A stretch of DNA of 64,000 nt from Myroides albus (GTDB lineage: Bacteria > Bacteroidota > Bacteroidia > Flavobacteriales > Flavobacteriaceae). Within the stretch, counting starts at the first letter, position 1; each line of letters opens with the position of its first letter. The position numbers and the translations under genes were made by a program. The notes beneath the pieces were generated by a model. The model did not search any database. It was not told the DNA's origin and saw nothing but the letters and a program-made list of their open reading frames with translations. Shown piece after piece: positions 42,194 through 50,248 of the stretch. The stretch is taken from assembly GCF_009711045.1 (NCBI RefSeq), contig NZ_WMJX01000012.1, forward strand, positions 35,967 to 99,966, given 5' to 3'.

Positions 42194-42266
42194 TGACCCG
42201 ACTGGGGCTCGAACCCAGGACCCCAACATTAAAAGTGTTGTGCTCTACCAACTGAGCTATCGAGTC
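42194..42266 (-). tRNA. tRNA-Lys (TTT), copy 2
   Basis: 73 nt, sequence identical to copy 1, anticodon TTT. It lies 25 bp behind tRNA-Leu and just before a terminator, forming the end of this unit. Confidence 0.96.
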
Positions 42267-42291
42267 AATTATGTAATTCTTTTTTTTATAG

Positions 42292-42373
42292 TGACCACAA
42301 TGGGATTCGAACCCATACGTCTTGCGACACCACCCCCTCAAGATGGCGAGTCTACCAATTCCTCCACGTGGCC
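42292..42373 (-). tRNA. tRNA-Leu (anticodon GAG)
   Basis: An 82-nt class II tRNA: acceptor arms GGCCACG and TGTGGTC, anticodon stem-loop CCATC-TTGAGGG-GGTGG giving GAG, variable arm, and T-loop GGTTCGAATCC. CCA not encoded. It interrupts the tRNA-Lys series. Confidence 0.93.
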
Positions 42374-42459
42374 GTAATCTGTTACAACCAACTTTCCTTT
42401 TGACAAAGGAGAGTTAAGGTAGTTTTTCAAATAAGCCAAAGCTTACTCTTTTTGAAAAT

Positions 42460-42492
42460 AAAAAGCTACTCTCATACTGAGTAGCTTCTTAT
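42460..42492 (-). terminator. Hairpin between tRNA-Lys copy 3 and tRNA-Leu
   Basis: Arms AAGCTACTC and GAGTAGCTT, seven-base loop, followed by TTTTTATTTT on the minus strand. It may end the transcript of Lys copies 7 to 3, which would leave the Leu-Lys pair as a separate unit. Confidence 0.75.
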
Positions 42493-42497
42493 CTTTG

Positions 42498-42570
42498 TGA
42501 CCCGACTGGGGCTCGAACCCAGGACCCCAACATTAAAAGTGTTGTGCTCTACCAACTGAGCTATCGAGTC
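42498..42570 (-). tRNA. tRNA-Lys (TTT), copy 3
   Basis: 73 nt, identical to the other copies. Together with the 36-bp spacer and copy 4 it makes a 182-bp block repeated exactly at 42712-42893. Confidence 0.96.
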
Positions 42571-42606
42571 AATTTATTAATCTCTGAAAATGCCAATATG
42601 TATTTG

Positions 42607-42679
42607 TGACCCGACTGGGGCTCGAACCCAGGACCCCAACATTAAAAGTGTTGTGCTCTACCAACTGAGCTATCGAGTC
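42607..42679 (-). tRNA. tRNA-Lys (TTT), copy 4
   Basis: 73 nt, identical to the other copies. It alone is flanked by a 10-bp inverted repeat (TGAAAATGCC at 42585-42594 and GGCATTTTCA at 42680-42689). Confidence 0.96.
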
Positions 42680-42711
42680 GGCATTTTCAATAAATAGATT
42701 TCTTACTTTCG

Positions 42712-42784
42712 TGACCCGACTGGGGCTCGAACCCAGGACCCCAACATTAAAAGTGTTGTGCTCTACCAACTGAGCTATCGAGTC
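42712..42784 (-). tRNA. tRNA-Lys (TTT), copy 5
   Basis: 73 nt, identical to the other copies; first tRNA of the second 182-bp block. Confidence 0.96.
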
Positions 42785-42820
42785 AATTTATTAATCTCTG
42801 AAAATGCCAATATGTATTTG

Positions 42821-42893
42821 TGACCCGACTGGGGCTCGAACCCAGGACCCCAACATTAAAAGTGTTGTGCTCTACCAACTGAGCTATCGAGTC
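42821..42893 (-). tRNA. tRNA-Lys (TTT), copy 6
   Basis: 73 nt, identical to the other copies; second tRNA of the second 182-bp block, with the same 36-bp spacer as between copies 3 and 4. Confidence 0.96.
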
Positions 42894-42920
42894 ATTGCGA
42901 TTAGACTTGAATTGTAATTG

Positions 42921-42993
42921 TGACCCGACTGGGGCTCGAACCCAGGACCCCAACATTAAAAGTGTTGTGCTCTACCAACTGAGCTATCGAGTC
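42921..42993 (-). tRNA. tRNA-Lys (TTT), copy 7
   Basis: 73 nt, identical to the other copies. Being closest to the promoter at 43020-43027 it is the first transcribed gene of the array. Confidence 0.96.
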
Positions 42994-43019
42994 GTTATTT
43001 CAATTCCTAATTGCGGGTG

Positions 43020-43027
43020 CAAATATA
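43020..43027 (-). promoter_or_regulatory. -7 element of the tRNA-Lys array
   Basis: TATATTTG followed by C on the minus strand, 27 bp before tRNA-Lys copy 7. The -33 region is poor, as often in strong stable-RNA promoters of this phylum is not expected, so the call is moderate. Confidence 0.6.
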
Positions 43028-43122
43028 GAACGTTTTTTTTAAAATCCATGACATATTTGTTTTATTTTTGCCCTTAATTTCAAATTATCCCCTAACTTAC
43101 TATATAACAACTCCTTATTTTT

Positions 43123-43638
43123 ATGAAAAAAATTATCCTTGTAGGCTATATGGGCTCAGGAAAATCAACCATAGGTAAAAAACTTGCCGAAGACTTATCT
43201 TTCCCTTTTATAGACTTAGACGACTATATCGAACAAAAAGAGCAAACTTCGATTAGTGCTATATTTAAAAACAAAGGAGAGATTCATTTTCGAAAATTAG
43301 AACACCTTGCTCTTCGCGAAATTATAGATCTACCCCAAAATGTAATTCTCAGTTTAGGAGGAGGCACACCCTGCTATGCAAATAACCACGAAGTATTACA
43401 AAGGGAAGATGTCAAGTCTTTTTACTTGAAAGGTTCAATAAAGACGCTTGCCAATCGATTAGAAAAAGAAAAAGAGCATCGCCCTATCTTAAATCAAGAT
43501 ACAGACGATACTCTCGAAACTTTTATTGCCAAACATCTATTTGACCGTAGCTACTTTTACTATCAAGCAAAACATATTATCTCAATTGACGATAAGTCCG
43601 TCAATGAGATTGTCACTGATATCAAAGCACTATTATAA
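43123..43638 (+). CDS. aroK: Shikimate kinase
   Basis: A 171-residue kinase that phosphorylates shikimate at O3 in the chorismate pathway. Walker A is GYMGSGKST (residues 8-16), followed by the shikimate-binding FIDLDDYIEQ, FRKLE and LSLGGGTPCY motifs and the lid RPIL near 128. Family length. The other shikimate genes are not in the window. It converges with the phosphoribosyltransferase gene, with 19 bp between the stops. Confidence 0.95.
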   Translation: MKKIILVGYMGSGKSTIGKKLAEDLSFPFIDLDDYIEQKEQTSISAIFKNKGEIHFRKLEHLALREIIDLPQNVILSLGGGTPCYANNHEVLQREDVKSFYLKGSIKTLANRLEKEKEHRPILNQDTDDTLETFIAKHLFDRSYFYYQAKHIISIDDKSVNEIVTDIKALL

Positions 43639-43657
43639 ATAAAACAAGATAATTGGA

Positions 43658-44155
43658 TTAACTTAAATATGCGTATTCCTCTTCTTTGTCAAAAACAACT
43701 TGAATGTGTTCCAATAGAGAAGTTGAAAGAGATATCCCTTTAAAGTCCGCTTTAACGGGATATTTTTTATGATTTCTATCCACGAGTACAGCAGTCTTCA
43801 TTTTCTTTAGTGGAACGTTTAAAAAGTGTTTTACACCATAAATTAACGTTGCTCCTGAATTAAGTACATCATCAACCAACAAGATTGCTTTATCCTGGTA
43901 CTCTGACGCAGAGATAGAAGTTTCAATTGGATTTATTGGACTTTGCTTATCAATGCGCACCTCGCAAAGACTAACTTTTATATCAGATATTCGCTCAAGT
44001 TCTTCAGCGATTTTCTTTGCAAAAATGTAACCGCTATTAGCTATACCTGCAATAACGATTTCCTTTTCATCTACGTAGGTTTCATACACTTGATAAGCAA
44101 TGCGCTTTGTTTTAAAAGCAATCTGCTCTTTCGTTAAAATAATATTCTTAGTCAT
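43658..44155 (-). CDS. Phosphoribosyltransferase, type I (PyrR/Hpt-like)
   Basis: A 165-residue PRTase. The PRPP loop is AILLVDDVLNSGATLIYG (around 90-107) and an N-terminal ITKEQIAFKTKRIAYQVYE helix precedes the IVIAGIANSGYIFAKKIAEEL loop. The pattern is that of the PyrR/hypoxanthine PRTase group of Flavobacteria, where it is often annotated only as phosphoribosyltransferase. Base preference is not evident. Its start overlaps the methyltransferase stop by 8 bp: last gene of a tight three-gene operon. Confidence 0.88.
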   Translation of the reverse strand: MTKNIILTKEQIAFKTKRIAYQVYETYVDEKEIVIAGIANSGYIFAKKIAEELERISDIKVSLCEVRIDKQSPINPIETSISASEYQDKAILLVDDVLNSGATLIYGVKHFLNVPLKKMKTAVLVDRNHKKYPVKADFKGISLSTSLLEHIQVVFDKEEEYAYLS

Positions 44156-44735
44156 GTTGTTGTTTTACTATTTTTATAAATACTTCTCTATCTTTTCGGG
44201 GTTTTATAGAATTATAACAAGGTTCTAAAATCTCAATGTTGAGATCCGAAACGCAAAATAACTTCTTATATTCACTTAGACTGCCTCCAAAAGGAGGATC
44301 AACACTATCAAACTCACAATCAAAAAGGACACCAACCAAGCGCCCATTCACTGCGAGGAGTTCTTTCATTTTAGCAACATACTTCGGCCTTAACGCTATA
44401 GGCAATGAACAAAAGAACGTATGCTCCAATATTAAATCGTACTGACCTTCATGCTGAAAGAAATCTCCTAAAACTACCTCGTCAATAGGAAACAAAGGAA
44501 ACTTTTCTAAGGTTTCACGAGCAGCTAAATCTGTCAAATCTAAACCGACCACATTAGCGAACCCTTGTTCTTTGAGGTACATTAACTCATATCCGTGTCC
44601 CAAACCTGGTATCAGAATCCGAATATGCTTATCTGTCAATTGATTCAAATACTCCTTGATCGGGGTAGTAATTCCTTTTGCATTCCAAAAGTCACTCCCT
44701 TCAATATATCTACGTTCCCAATATGCTTTATTCAT
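44148..44735 (-). CDS. SAM-dependent methyltransferase, thiopurine-methyltransferase-like
   Basis: About 195 residues from the ATG at 44735, which overlaps the stop of the S4-domain gene; the frame extends upstream through other methionines but those would lie inside that gene. The start MNKAYWERRYIEG is typical of the TPMT-like family, followed by RILIPGLGHGYELMYL (SAM motif I), VVGLDLTDLAARE and the LILEHTFFCSLP signature of this group. It methylates a small S-, Se- or halide-type acceptor in known relatives; acceptor unknown here. Middle gene of the operon. Confidence 0.87.
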   Translation of the reverse strand: MNKAYWERRYIEGSDFWNAKGITTPIKEYLNQLTDKHIRILIPGLGHGYELMYLKEQGFANVVGLDLTDLAARETLEKFPLFPIDEVVLGDFFQHEGQYDLILEHTFFCSLPIALRPKYVAKMKELLAVNGRLVGVLFDCEFDSVDPPFGGSLSEYKKLFCVSDLNIEILEPCYNSIKPRKDREVFIKIVKQQHD

Positions 44736-45120
44736 TAACTTCATCTTCATCATCCTCGTAATCCAAAAAATCATTAATATCTCTCAAATCTTTTTTGGTA
44801 GGCCTACCTGTGCCATTTGCTCTATAGTGACTCTTGGCTAATCGCAACATTTCTATGTGTTCAAAAGCTTCTTCTGGAGTAGTATCTCTACGGTAAATAT
44901 CTACCAGTTTTGCCCCTACTCTATTTTGGGGAATATCTAAAACTGACAATTGATATACTATCTGATCCTTTCTTAACGTTATCTTATCGGTAGGGAATAC
45001 TTCTCGAGATGGTTTAGCGGCTTGACCATTAACTGTTACGTGCCCCTTTTTACAAGCTTCTGTAGCTATATTTCGAGTCTTATAGTACCTAACACACCAT
45101 AAATACTTGTCAATTCGCAT
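44728..45120 (-). CDS. S4-domain RNA-binding protein (Hsp15/HslR-like)
   Basis: A 130-residue protein with an N-terminal S4 fold: RIDKYLWCVRYYKTRNIATEACKK (written here in part) then GHVTVNGQAAKPSREV. HslR in E. coli binds stalled 50S subunits carrying peptidyl-tRNA. The C-terminal tail is first basic (HYRANGTGRPTKKDLRD), then strongly acidic (DYEDDEDEVNE). First gene of the operon with the methyltransferase and PRTase. ATG start at 45120. Confidence 0.9.
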   Translation of the reverse strand: MRIDKYLWCVRYYKTRNIATEACKKGHVTVNGQAAKPSREVFPTDKITLRKDQIVYQLSVLDIPQNRVGAKLVDIYRRDTTPEEAFEHIEMLRLAKSHYRANGTGRPTKKDLRDINDFLDYEDDEDEVNE

Positions 45121-45201
45121 AATAAAATATTAATTTTTAATAACAAAGTATACAAAAATAAAGTAAAATTGTATCTTGCACTACTAAAATAAGTCAAAAA
45201 A

Positions 45202-46341
45202 ATGAAGAGAATTTTTGCCGGTCTAAGTCTATTATCATTAAGCTTAGTATTTGTTAACTGTAAAAGTGATGACAATAGCGGAGGTACTGTAACTGTACCA
45301 TTAAGAGACCGTACTGAAGTTTATACTGAAAACAAGACGGATATAGAAAAGTTTCTAACTAATAACTATATCTACGAGAATAAGGAAACAGGAGAAATTA
45401 GATTAGATAGTATACAAAGTAAAGACTACGATGGAGAGCCTATCTTAAAAGATGACCCAAGATTTAAGACAATAAAATTTAAAAACGATTTATACAGTAT
45501 TAACCCAATAGCGACAAAGACGATTGACCCTTATACAGGAATGTGGAAGGATGCAGTAAGTCGTTTGGAATACAATCCCTTTGACGATGCTGTACAGGAA
45601 TACGAAATCAACTATTTCATCATAGAAGAAGGAACGGGAAGTCATGTTCTACCTATCGACTCTACTTATGTGAAAAGTAAAGTATATAACTTAAATAACG
45701 AAGTAGTATCAAATCCTTATAAACCTGACTATTATTCTTATCCATTGACAATACACGAATACAATGGTTCGAATGTAGTAACAGGTAAATCAGTGTCTCG
45801 TCCTGCTCAACTAACATCAGGAGAAAGACAACTGCTTTCATTAATCAAAACAGCTACGTCTATCAAAACAGGAGCTGACGGAAGTGTAGAGGTTGAAGGA
45901 AAAGCAGGTAGACTTATAGCAATTATCCCATCAGGACTATATACATTCAATAATCCTGTCGGAGGAAAATTAAAAGGTTACCAGCCTGCTATTGTCGATA
46001 TCTCTTTATACTACGCCATAGAGCGAGATCACGATTTGGACGGAATCCCTTCAAAGTACGAAGTAGATCCTTCAAAAATCGGTACAGAATTAACACTGGA
46101 AGACTATTTCAGTTATTCGACAAGCGGTTTTAGCAATACGCCAAACTTTTTGAATGTTGATGATGATAATGATGGAGTTCCAACCTATTTAGAGTTACAA
46201 TACAAAGAAAATGGGGTTGTTAAACATTATAAATATGATGATGAGAAGTTAAAAATGTGTACGGATACACCAAACTATTTAGATAGAACTTGTCGCCCTT
46301 ATATGGAAGAAGGTGAATGGGTTTGGAAAAACTTAAAATAA
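45202..46341 (+). CDS. FKBP-like lipoprotein with DxDxDG calcium-type repeats
   Basis: A 379-residue lipoprotein (signal ending VFVNC, cysteine at 20). The central region looks like a diverged FKBP peptidyl-prolyl isomerase (YFIIEEGTGSHVLPIDSTYVK near 135-155, later GRLIAIIPSGLYTF), a known theme in Flavobacteriia lipoproteins. The C-terminal part carries two acidic repeats, RDHDLDGIPSKYE (275-287) and DDDNDGVPTYLE (318-329), like thrombospondin type 3 or EF-hand-like calcium sites. Probably at the cell surface or periplasm; catalytic activity is uncertain since FKBP active residues are not clear. Confidence 0.78.
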   Translation: MKRIFAGLSLLSLSLVFVNCKSDDNSGGTVTVPLRDRTEVYTENKTDIEKFLTNNYIYENKETGEIRLDSIQSKDYDGEPILKDDPRFKTIKFKNDLYSINPIATKTIDPYTGMWKDAVSRLEYNPFDDAVQEYEINYFIIEEGTGSHVLPIDSTYVKSKVYNLNNEVVSNPYKPDYYSYPLTIHEYNGSNVVTGKSVSRPAQLTSGERQLLSLIKTATSIKTGADGSVEVEGKAGRLIAIIPSGLYTFNNPVGGKLKGYQPAIVDISLYYAIERDHDLDGIPSKYEVDPSKIGTELTLEDYFSYSTSGFSNTPNFLNVDDDNDGVPTYLELQYKENGVVKHYKYDDEKLKMCTDTPNYLDRTCRPYMEEGEWVWKNLK

Positions 46342-46358
46342 CAATTATTACATATATC

Positions 46359-46398
46359 AAAAAAGGAAGTCGTCTACATAGACGACTTCCTTTTTTTT
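46359..46398. terminator. Intrinsic terminator after the FKBP-like gene
   Basis: Arms AAGGAAGTCGTC and GACGACTTCCTT flanked by A and T runs. Confidence 0.92.
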
Positions 46399-46412
46399 GA
46401 GAATAGTATACC

Positions 46413-46447
46413 ACAAAAAAAAGGAGTAGCTCACGCTACTCCTTTTT
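46413..46447 (-). terminator. Intrinsic terminator after the transketolase genes
   Basis: Arms AAAAGGAGTAGC and GCTACTCCTTTT with a TCAC loop; T run on the minus strand, 17 bp past the stop. It lies back to back with the terminator at 46359-46398. Confidence 0.9.
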
Positions 46448-46463
46448 ATATTTCTAATGACGA

Positions 46464-47426
46464 TTATCTTTTAAATTTTCTATTGATAGCTTTCTCTGCT
46501 TTTTCAATGATTGCAGCAGCATTCAAACCATATTTCTCCATCAATTGCTCTGGTGTACCAGACTCTCCAAAAGTATCTTGAACGGCAACAAACTCTTGAG
46601 GTAGTGGATTATTCAAAGCTAATACTCTCGATACGCTTTCTCCTAAACCTCCTAAGAAATTGTGTTCTTCTGCAGTAACAATACAACCCGTCTTAGCAAC
46701 AGACTTCAAAATAGCTTCTTCATCTAATGGCTTAATCGTATGAATGTTAATCACCTCTGCAGAAATACCTTTTTTCTCTAATTCTTCAGCAGCAATTAAC
46801 GCTTCCCATACTAAGTGACCTGTTGCAACAATTGTAACATCCGTACCTTCACTTAACATCACCGCTTTTCCAATCACAAACTTTTCATCTGCAGGAGTGA
46901 AGTTAGGCACCACTGGGCGTCCAAAACGCAAATAAACAGGTCCATTGTGCTCTGCAATTGCAATCGTCGCCGCCTTTGTTTGATTGTAATCACAAGTATT
47001 AATTACAGTCATACCAGGTAACATTTTCATCAATCCGATATCCTCTAAGATTTGGTGTGTTGCACCATCTTCTCCAAGAGTCAACCCAGCATGAGATGCA
47101 CATATTTTTACGTTCTTTTCAGAGTAAGCAACTGATTGACGAATTTGATCATAAACACGCCCTGTTGAGAAGTTAGCAAAAGTTCCAGTAAAAGGAATCT
47201 TTCCACCGATAGTCATTCCAGCAGCAATTCCAATCATATTAGCTTCAGCAATACCGATTTGGAAGAATCTCTCAGGATTATTCTTGATAAACTCCTCCAT
47301 TTTTAATGAACCGATTAAATCAGCACACAACGCTACTACATTCTCATTCGTTTTACCAAGCTCAGCTAAACCAGCACCAAAACCTGAACGAGTATCTTTA
47401 CTACCTGTATTTGTATATTTTTTCAT
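46464..47426 (-). CDS. Transketolase, C-terminal subunit
   Basis: A 320-residue protein (ATG at 47426; a TTG two codons earlier is less likely) that carries the pyrimidine-binding and C-terminal domains of transketolase: RFFQIGIAEANMIGIAAGMT with the catalytic glutamate, SHAGLTLGEDGATHQ, and VIVATGHLVWEALIAAE. It pairs with the gene just upstream (N-terminal half) to form a split, heteromeric transketolase, as in many Bacteroidota. Function: two-carbon transfers in the non-oxidative pentose phosphate pathway. Confidence 0.94.
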   Translation of the reverse strand: MKKYTNTGSKDTRSGFGAGLAELGKTNENVVALCADLIGSLKMEEFIKNNPERFFQIGIAEANMIGIAAGMTIGGKIPFTGTFANFSTGRVYDQIRQSVAYSEKNVKICASHAGLTLGEDGATHQILEDIGLMKMLPGMTVINTCDYNQTKAATIAIAEHNGPVYLRFGRPVVPNFTPADEKFVIGKAVMLSEGTDVTIVATGHLVWEALIAAEELEKKGISAEVINIHTIKPLDEEAILKSVAKTGCIVTAEEHNFLGGLGESVSRVLALNNPLPQEFVAVQDTFGESGTPEQLMEKYGLNAAAIIEKAEKAINRKFKR

Positions 47427-47447
47427 TTTCAATACTATTTAATAAGA

Positions 47448-48299
47448 TTAATAATCTCCAAAAGAAGTTTCTGGATTTTGTTTAAAAGCTTCCTCTAATT
47501 GAGCGTCATTTGGAGCTTTACCATGCCAAGCATGTGTTCCCATCATGAAGTCAACTCCATTCCCCATCTCTGTATGTAACAATACACAAACTGGTTTTCC
47601 TTTTCCTGTTTTAGCTTTCGCTTCTTCGTAACCTTTTATAATAGCATCAATATTGTTTCCTTCTTTCAGTTCAATCACGTCCCATCCGAAAGCTTCAAAC
47701 TTAGCTCTTACAGATCCTAAATCCAAAACCTTATCTGTTGGTCCATCAATTTGTTTCCCGTTTAAGTCAACTGTAGCAATGATGTTATCAACATTCTTAG
47801 CAGATGCGTACATTAAAGCTTCCCAGTTTTGACCTTCTTGTAATTCACCATCACCTAACAAAACATAAACAAGGTGATTATCGTTATTTAACTTCTTAGC
47901 CTGAGCAGCTCCACAAGCAACAGACAGTCCTTGACCTAAAGATCCTGATGCCATTCTCACTCCTGGTAAGTGATCATGTGTTGTTGGGTGCCCTTGTAAT
48001 CTTGTATTGATTTTTCTAAATGTAGCTAATTCGCTTACAGGGAAATAACCACTACGAGCTAAAACACTATAGAATACAGGCGATATATGTCCGTTTGATA
48101 AAAAGAAAATATCTTCATCTTTACCATCCATATCGAACCCTTCTTTTCTATCCATTAATCTTTGATATAATGTCACTAAGAACTCAGCGCATCCTAAAGA
48201 TCCTCCTGGGTGTCCTGAACTAACAGCATGCACCATTCTAAGAATATCTCTTCTTACCTGAGTAGTTAACTCAGTTAATTGTTGTGTGTTTGGTTTCAT
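47448..48299 (-). CDS. Transketolase, N-terminal subunit
   Basis: A 283-residue protein with the thiamine-diphosphate-binding domain: DILRMVHAVSSGHPGGSLG, LSNGHISPVFYSVLA, SGSLGQGLSVACG, and the GDG...N motif LLGDGELQEGQNWEA that binds ThDP-Mg. Ends near TEMGNGVDFMMGTHAWHGK. The C-terminal half is on the next gene, 21 bp downstream, so the enzyme is made of two chains. Confidence 0.94.
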   Translation of the reverse strand: MKPNTQQLTELTTQVRRDILRMVHAVSSGHPGGSLGCAEFLVTLYQRLMDRKEGFDMDGKDEDIFFLSNGHISPVFYSVLARSGYFPVSELATFRKINTRLQGHPTTHDHLPGVRMASGSLGQGLSVACGAAQAKKLNNDNHLVYVLLGDGELQEGQNWEALMYASAKNVDNIIATVDLNGKQIDGPTDKVLDLGSVRAKFEAFGWDVIELKEGNNIDAIIKGYEEAKAKTGKGKPVCVLLHTEMGNGVDFMMGTHAWHGKAPNDAQLEEAFKQNPETSFGDY

Positions 48300-48328
48300 T
48301 ACTTTAAATAATATGATTTATTGCTATA

Positions 48329-48336
48329 CAAATATA
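48329..48336 (-). promoter_or_regulatory. Possible -7 element of the transketolase operon
   Basis: TATATTTG on the minus strand, 30 bp before the ATG. It lies inside an inverted repeat ACAAATAT/ATATTTGT (48328-48348), which could be an operator covering the promoter. Confidence 0.45.
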
Positions 48337-48455
48337 GCACATATTTGTCGTATTACTACCTTTTTGTACCTCCTTAATTGATGGATTTAATAACTTTAGC
48401 ATCTATTTTTTAAGGATAATACCGTATGTTTGTTGTAATCCAAAAAGCCAAAAAA

Positions 48456-49244
48456 ATGGAAGATACACCTATATCTCTTAGAACAAAAAGCTTAGCAATA
48501 GGCTACAAATACAAAGGAGCAAATATAGCTATCCAAGAGAATATCAATCTTTCACTACCCCAAGGACAGTTAATCAGCTTGCTCGGGATAAATGGCATTG
48601 GCAAAACAACTCTACTGCGTACCCTCGCTGGAGAATATACTCCTCTTTCTGGAGAGCTCTATATACTTGACAAATCTATCAAGGAATACACAAGAGAAGA
48701 AATCGCAACAAAGATAAGTGTAGTGCTTACCGAAAAGGTGATTGTGCAAAATCTAACTGTATATGATTTGATCCGAATAGGTCGTACTCCACATTTAAAG
48801 AGAAATACCCTTTTGAGAGAAGAAGACATCAAGTGGATTGATAAAGCTATATACTATTGTCAGTTAGAAGATCTAAAAGGCAGAAATATTTCGGAGTTAA
48901 GTGATGGGCAATTACAACGCGTATTTATTGCAAGGGCAATTGCACAAAACACCCCTATTATATTACTTGACGAACCGTCAAATCACTTAGATTTTCACCA
49001 CAAAGTATCGCTGTATAAAATCTTAAAACAGCTGGCACGTGAGGAAAACAAAACAATCTTGCTCTCCAATCACGATATAGACTTAGCGTTAAAACTAAGT
49101 GATCAAATTATTGTTTTAAAAGAACGCTTTTCAATACAAGGCAAAATAAAAGAAGTTGTTCAAATGAATGTATTTGACAACTTCTTTAACGATGCTTCTA
49201 TCTCTTTTTGTCCAGAACAACTTCGCTTTACTTTAGTTGAGTAG
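48456..49244 (+). CDS. ABC transporter ATP-binding protein, iron-siderophore type
   Basis: A 262-residue ATPase of the FepC/FhuC/BtuD group. Walker A is GINGIGKTT, signature LSDGQLQRVFIARA, Walker B IILLDEPSNHLD, and the H-loop lies in LLSNHDIDLAL. I chose the ATG at 48456 because MEDTPISLRTKSLAIGY aligns with family starts; an ATG at 48426 would add ten basic residues. No permease is adjacent; the FecCD permease and binding protein at 36077-38247 lack an ATPase, so this is their probable partner. Confidence 0.92.
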   Translation: MEDTPISLRTKSLAIGYKYKGANIAIQENINLSLPQGQLISLLGINGIGKTTLLRTLAGEYTPLSGELYILDKSIKEYTREEIATKISVVLTEKVIVQNLTVYDLIRIGRTPHLKRNTLLREEDIKWIDKAIYYCQLEDLKGRNISELSDGQLQRVFIARAIAQNTPIILLDEPSNHLDFHHKVSLYKILKQLAREENKTILLSNHDIDLALKLSDQIIVLKERFSIQGKIKEVVQMNVFDNFFNDASISFCPEQLRFTLVE

Positions 49245-50229
49245 GACTATTGTGTCTTTTGTTTTTTAGAACATTCTCTCTGTTCCATTCTATTTGTTTT
49301 TCAAATGGGTCACTTCTAAAAGGGCAATCTTCTTTGGTGCAAATTTTACATGAAAAACTTTTACAATCATCCATATGAACAAAAAGCTCTAAGTCTGTAC
49401 CAAACTTTTCACTAATCTCCCTTTCTAATATTTCGACCTCCTTGTGTCCTTCAACAATTGTAAAATACCATGGAACAGTCATGTGACAATCGAAATGCAA
49501 AACACTGCCATATTTGATTATTCGCAAATTATGTAAGTCAATCCAATTAGCTCTGCGGTGTTCTTGTAAATAAGCGATAACTTCTTCCAAGAGTAATTCG
49601 TCTGTTTCGTCCATGATGCCCGATATAGCTCCCCGAACAATCTTATACCCAGTCACGATGATTATACCGGCAAAGATTAATGCGACTCCACCATCTAACC
49701 ATTGATATCCTGTAAAATAGAGTAAAACTAAACCTATGATAATACCAATAGTTGAATAAGTATCAGATTGCAAATGCTTACCACTTGCTATCAATGCCAA
49801 TGATTTATTTTGACTTCCCTTTCGGATAGCATACCAACCCAAGACGTAATTTACAATCGCAGTAATACCAACTAATAAGATACCGTAGTCTAATTGACCA
49901 ATAGGTTGGGGATCCAAAAAGTTTCTAACGGCTTCGAAGATAATCACTACACCAGCCATAATAATCAATCCGCCTTCAATAGTAGCGGAGATAAACTCCA
50001 CTTTTCCATGTCCGTAAGGGTGATTTCTATCTCGAGGTAAAGAAGACAAATACAAACTATACAAGCCGATAAAACCACTTACAACATTTGTAACACTTTC
50101 TAATGCATCCGTAAGAATGGCAACAGAGTGTGTAATACTCCAAGCTATAATCTTGACAACAAATAAAAGTACTCCTACTGCTGCAATGATCTTTTGAAAC
50201 TGATAATTATCTTTAGCTTTAGTATTCAT
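49228..50229 (-). CDS. Cation diffusion facilitator (CDF) transporter
   Basis: A 333-residue CDF protein with six membrane segments, exporting zinc, iron or similar divalent metals by proton antiport. Marks: HSVAILTDALESVTNVVSG (first metal motif region), RDRNHPYGHGKVEFI, LIASGKHLQSDTYST with the second metal site, and the cytosolic domain ending in HMDDCKSFSCKICTKEDCPF, a cysteine cluster that may bind metal. First-site residues D...H/D are ambiguous as to metal. The 3' end overlaps the convergent ATPase gene by 17 bp. Confidence 0.93.
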   Translation of the reverse strand: MNTKAKDNYQFQKIIAAVGVLLFVVKIIAWSITHSVAILTDALESVTNVVSGFIGLYSLYLSSLPRDRNHPYGHGKVEFISATIEGGLIIMAGVVIIFEAVRNFLDPQPIGQLDYGILLVGITAIVNYVLGWYAIRKGSQNKSLALIASGKHLQSDTYSTIGIIIGLVLLYFTGYQWLDGGVALIFAGIIIVTGYKIVRGAISGIMDETDELLLEEVIAYLQEHRRANWIDLHNLRIIKYGSVLHFDCHMTVPWYFTIVEGHKEVEILEREISEKFGTDLELFVHMDDCKSFSCKICTKEDCPFRSDPFEKQIEWNRENVLKNKRHNSPTQLK

Positions 50230-50248
50230 TCCCTTACTATTTTAACTA

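Larger units (their letters stand above)
42498..42893 (-). repeat. Tandem duplication of a two-tRNA unit (period 214 bp)
   Basis: Bases 42498-42679 and 42712-42893 are identical over 182 bp, covering two tRNA-Lys genes and a 36-bp spacer each. The offset is 214 bp. Spacers are free to drift, so their identity shows a recent duplication. Confidence 0.93.

Noticed and set aside
42498..42993. Regular repeats that look like a CRISPR array
   Set aside because: The 73-bp repeats fold as tRNA-Lys with clear acceptor, anticodon and T arms; spacers are partly duplicated and not of constant size.
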